Positions 5,902 to 5,933 of a stretch of DNA of 5,933 bases are shown here, in pieces. The position numbers were made by a program, and so were the translations under genes. How positions within the stretch are numbered: position 1 is the first letter of the stretch; every line of letters starts with the position of its first letter. Under the pieces are notes generated by a model. The model searched no databases. It was given only the letters and a program-made list of their open reading frames with translations, and was not told the DNA's origin. The stretch covers positions 1-5,933 of the forward strand of contig JAQBTI010000146.1 of NCBI GenBank assembly GCA_027624995.1. Direction: 5' to 3'. The stretch is from Chloroflexota bacterium. Its GTDB lineage: Bacteria; Chloroflexota; Dehalococcoidia; Lucifugimonadales; CATQGZ01.

Positions 5902-5931
5902 GCCCGTGTTTCGACGGGCTCACCACGAACG
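5902..5931. repeat. REP-like palindrome at the right edge
   Basis: GCCCGT (5902-5907) and ACGGGC (5914-5919) are perfect inverted arms around GTTTCG. An outer CGTG (5905-5908) and CACG (5923-5926) offer an alternative stem, followed by AACG. The core TTCGACGGGCTCACCACGAA resembles a palindromic repeat I remember as widespread in environmental genomes, whose full copies have CGTTCGTG and CACGAACG outer arms. This copy would be imperfect on the left arm. Confidence 0.4.
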
Positions 5932-5933
5932 TA

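Larger units (their letters stand above)
5558..5933. other. Region after the nucleotidyltransferase without an intact gene
   Basis: 376 bp holding only the HTH remnant, the TGTTCC repeats and the edge palindrome listed separately. The 5558-5637 part shows nothing recognisable. A long minus-strand frame crossing 5366-5926 runs antisense into the nucleotidyltransferase and has an arginine-rich composition without family motifs, so it is not called as a gene. Confidence 0.6.

Noticed and set aside
5366..5926. Minus-strand open frame of 186 codons
   Set aside because: It overlaps the well-supported nucleotidyltransferase antisense, and its arginine- and proline-rich translation has no family look. 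The HTH signal in this region is in a different frame.
1..5933. CRISPR array, tRNA or rRNA gene, or complete insertion sequence
   Set aside because: No regularly spaced long repeats, no tRNA-like cloverleaf or rRNA segment, and no transposase frame were seen on either strand.

Overview
The window looks like a piece of a high-GC bacterial chromosome of environmental origin. Chloroflexota (SAR202 or Dehalococcoidia-like) is a tentative guess. It rests on a remembered pairing of a DUF4258-like and a DUF2283 gene, a remembered short HTH protein type ending in IGRTTLYRWM, and a REP-like palindrome at the right edge. No marker gene fixes the taxonomy.

Left part, minus strand (1-1824): the first three genes of a heterotetrameric sarcosine oxidase operon in the usual order soxB-soxD-soxA. 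soxA runs off the left edge. The genes are tightly packed: the soxD Shine-Dalgarno adjoins the soxB stop, and soxD and soxA overlap by 14 bp. The encoded complex oxidises sarcosine to glycine with transfer of the methyl carbon to tetrahydrofolate or formaldehyde, and makes H2O2. soxB carries the FAD fold and the histidine expected to hold FMN, and soxD has all four zinc ligands.

Middle: a 328-bp divergent intergenic region (1825-2152) holds a 13-bp perfect palindrome and a perfect TATAAT. It is followed on the plus strand by two paralogous DAO-family FAD oxidoreductases (2153-3322 and the 3' part of 3590-5002). Between them sits a small cassette: a frameshifted DUF4258-like gene (3353-3587) and a DUF2283 gene that starts at 3590. 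The DUF2283 gene has no stop and reads in frame into the second oxidoreductase, giving a predicted DUF2283-oxidoreductase fusion. The second paralog keeps the FAD-binding motifs but has His in place of the substrate-carboxylate arginine that the first paralog keeps.

Right part (5018-5933): a LinA/ANT(2'')-like nucleotidyltransferase lies 15 bp after the oxidoreductase. It is followed by a region with a broken small HTH gene on the minus strand, three TGTTCC units spaced exactly 10 bp apart, and a REP-like palindrome at the edge.

The genes suggest catabolism of N-methylated or other amino acids by flavin oxidoreductases, with decaying mobile or toxin-antitoxin-like pieces inserted among them. 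The least ordinary parts are the DUF2283 fusion with its frameshifted partner, and the active-site change in the second oxidoreductase.
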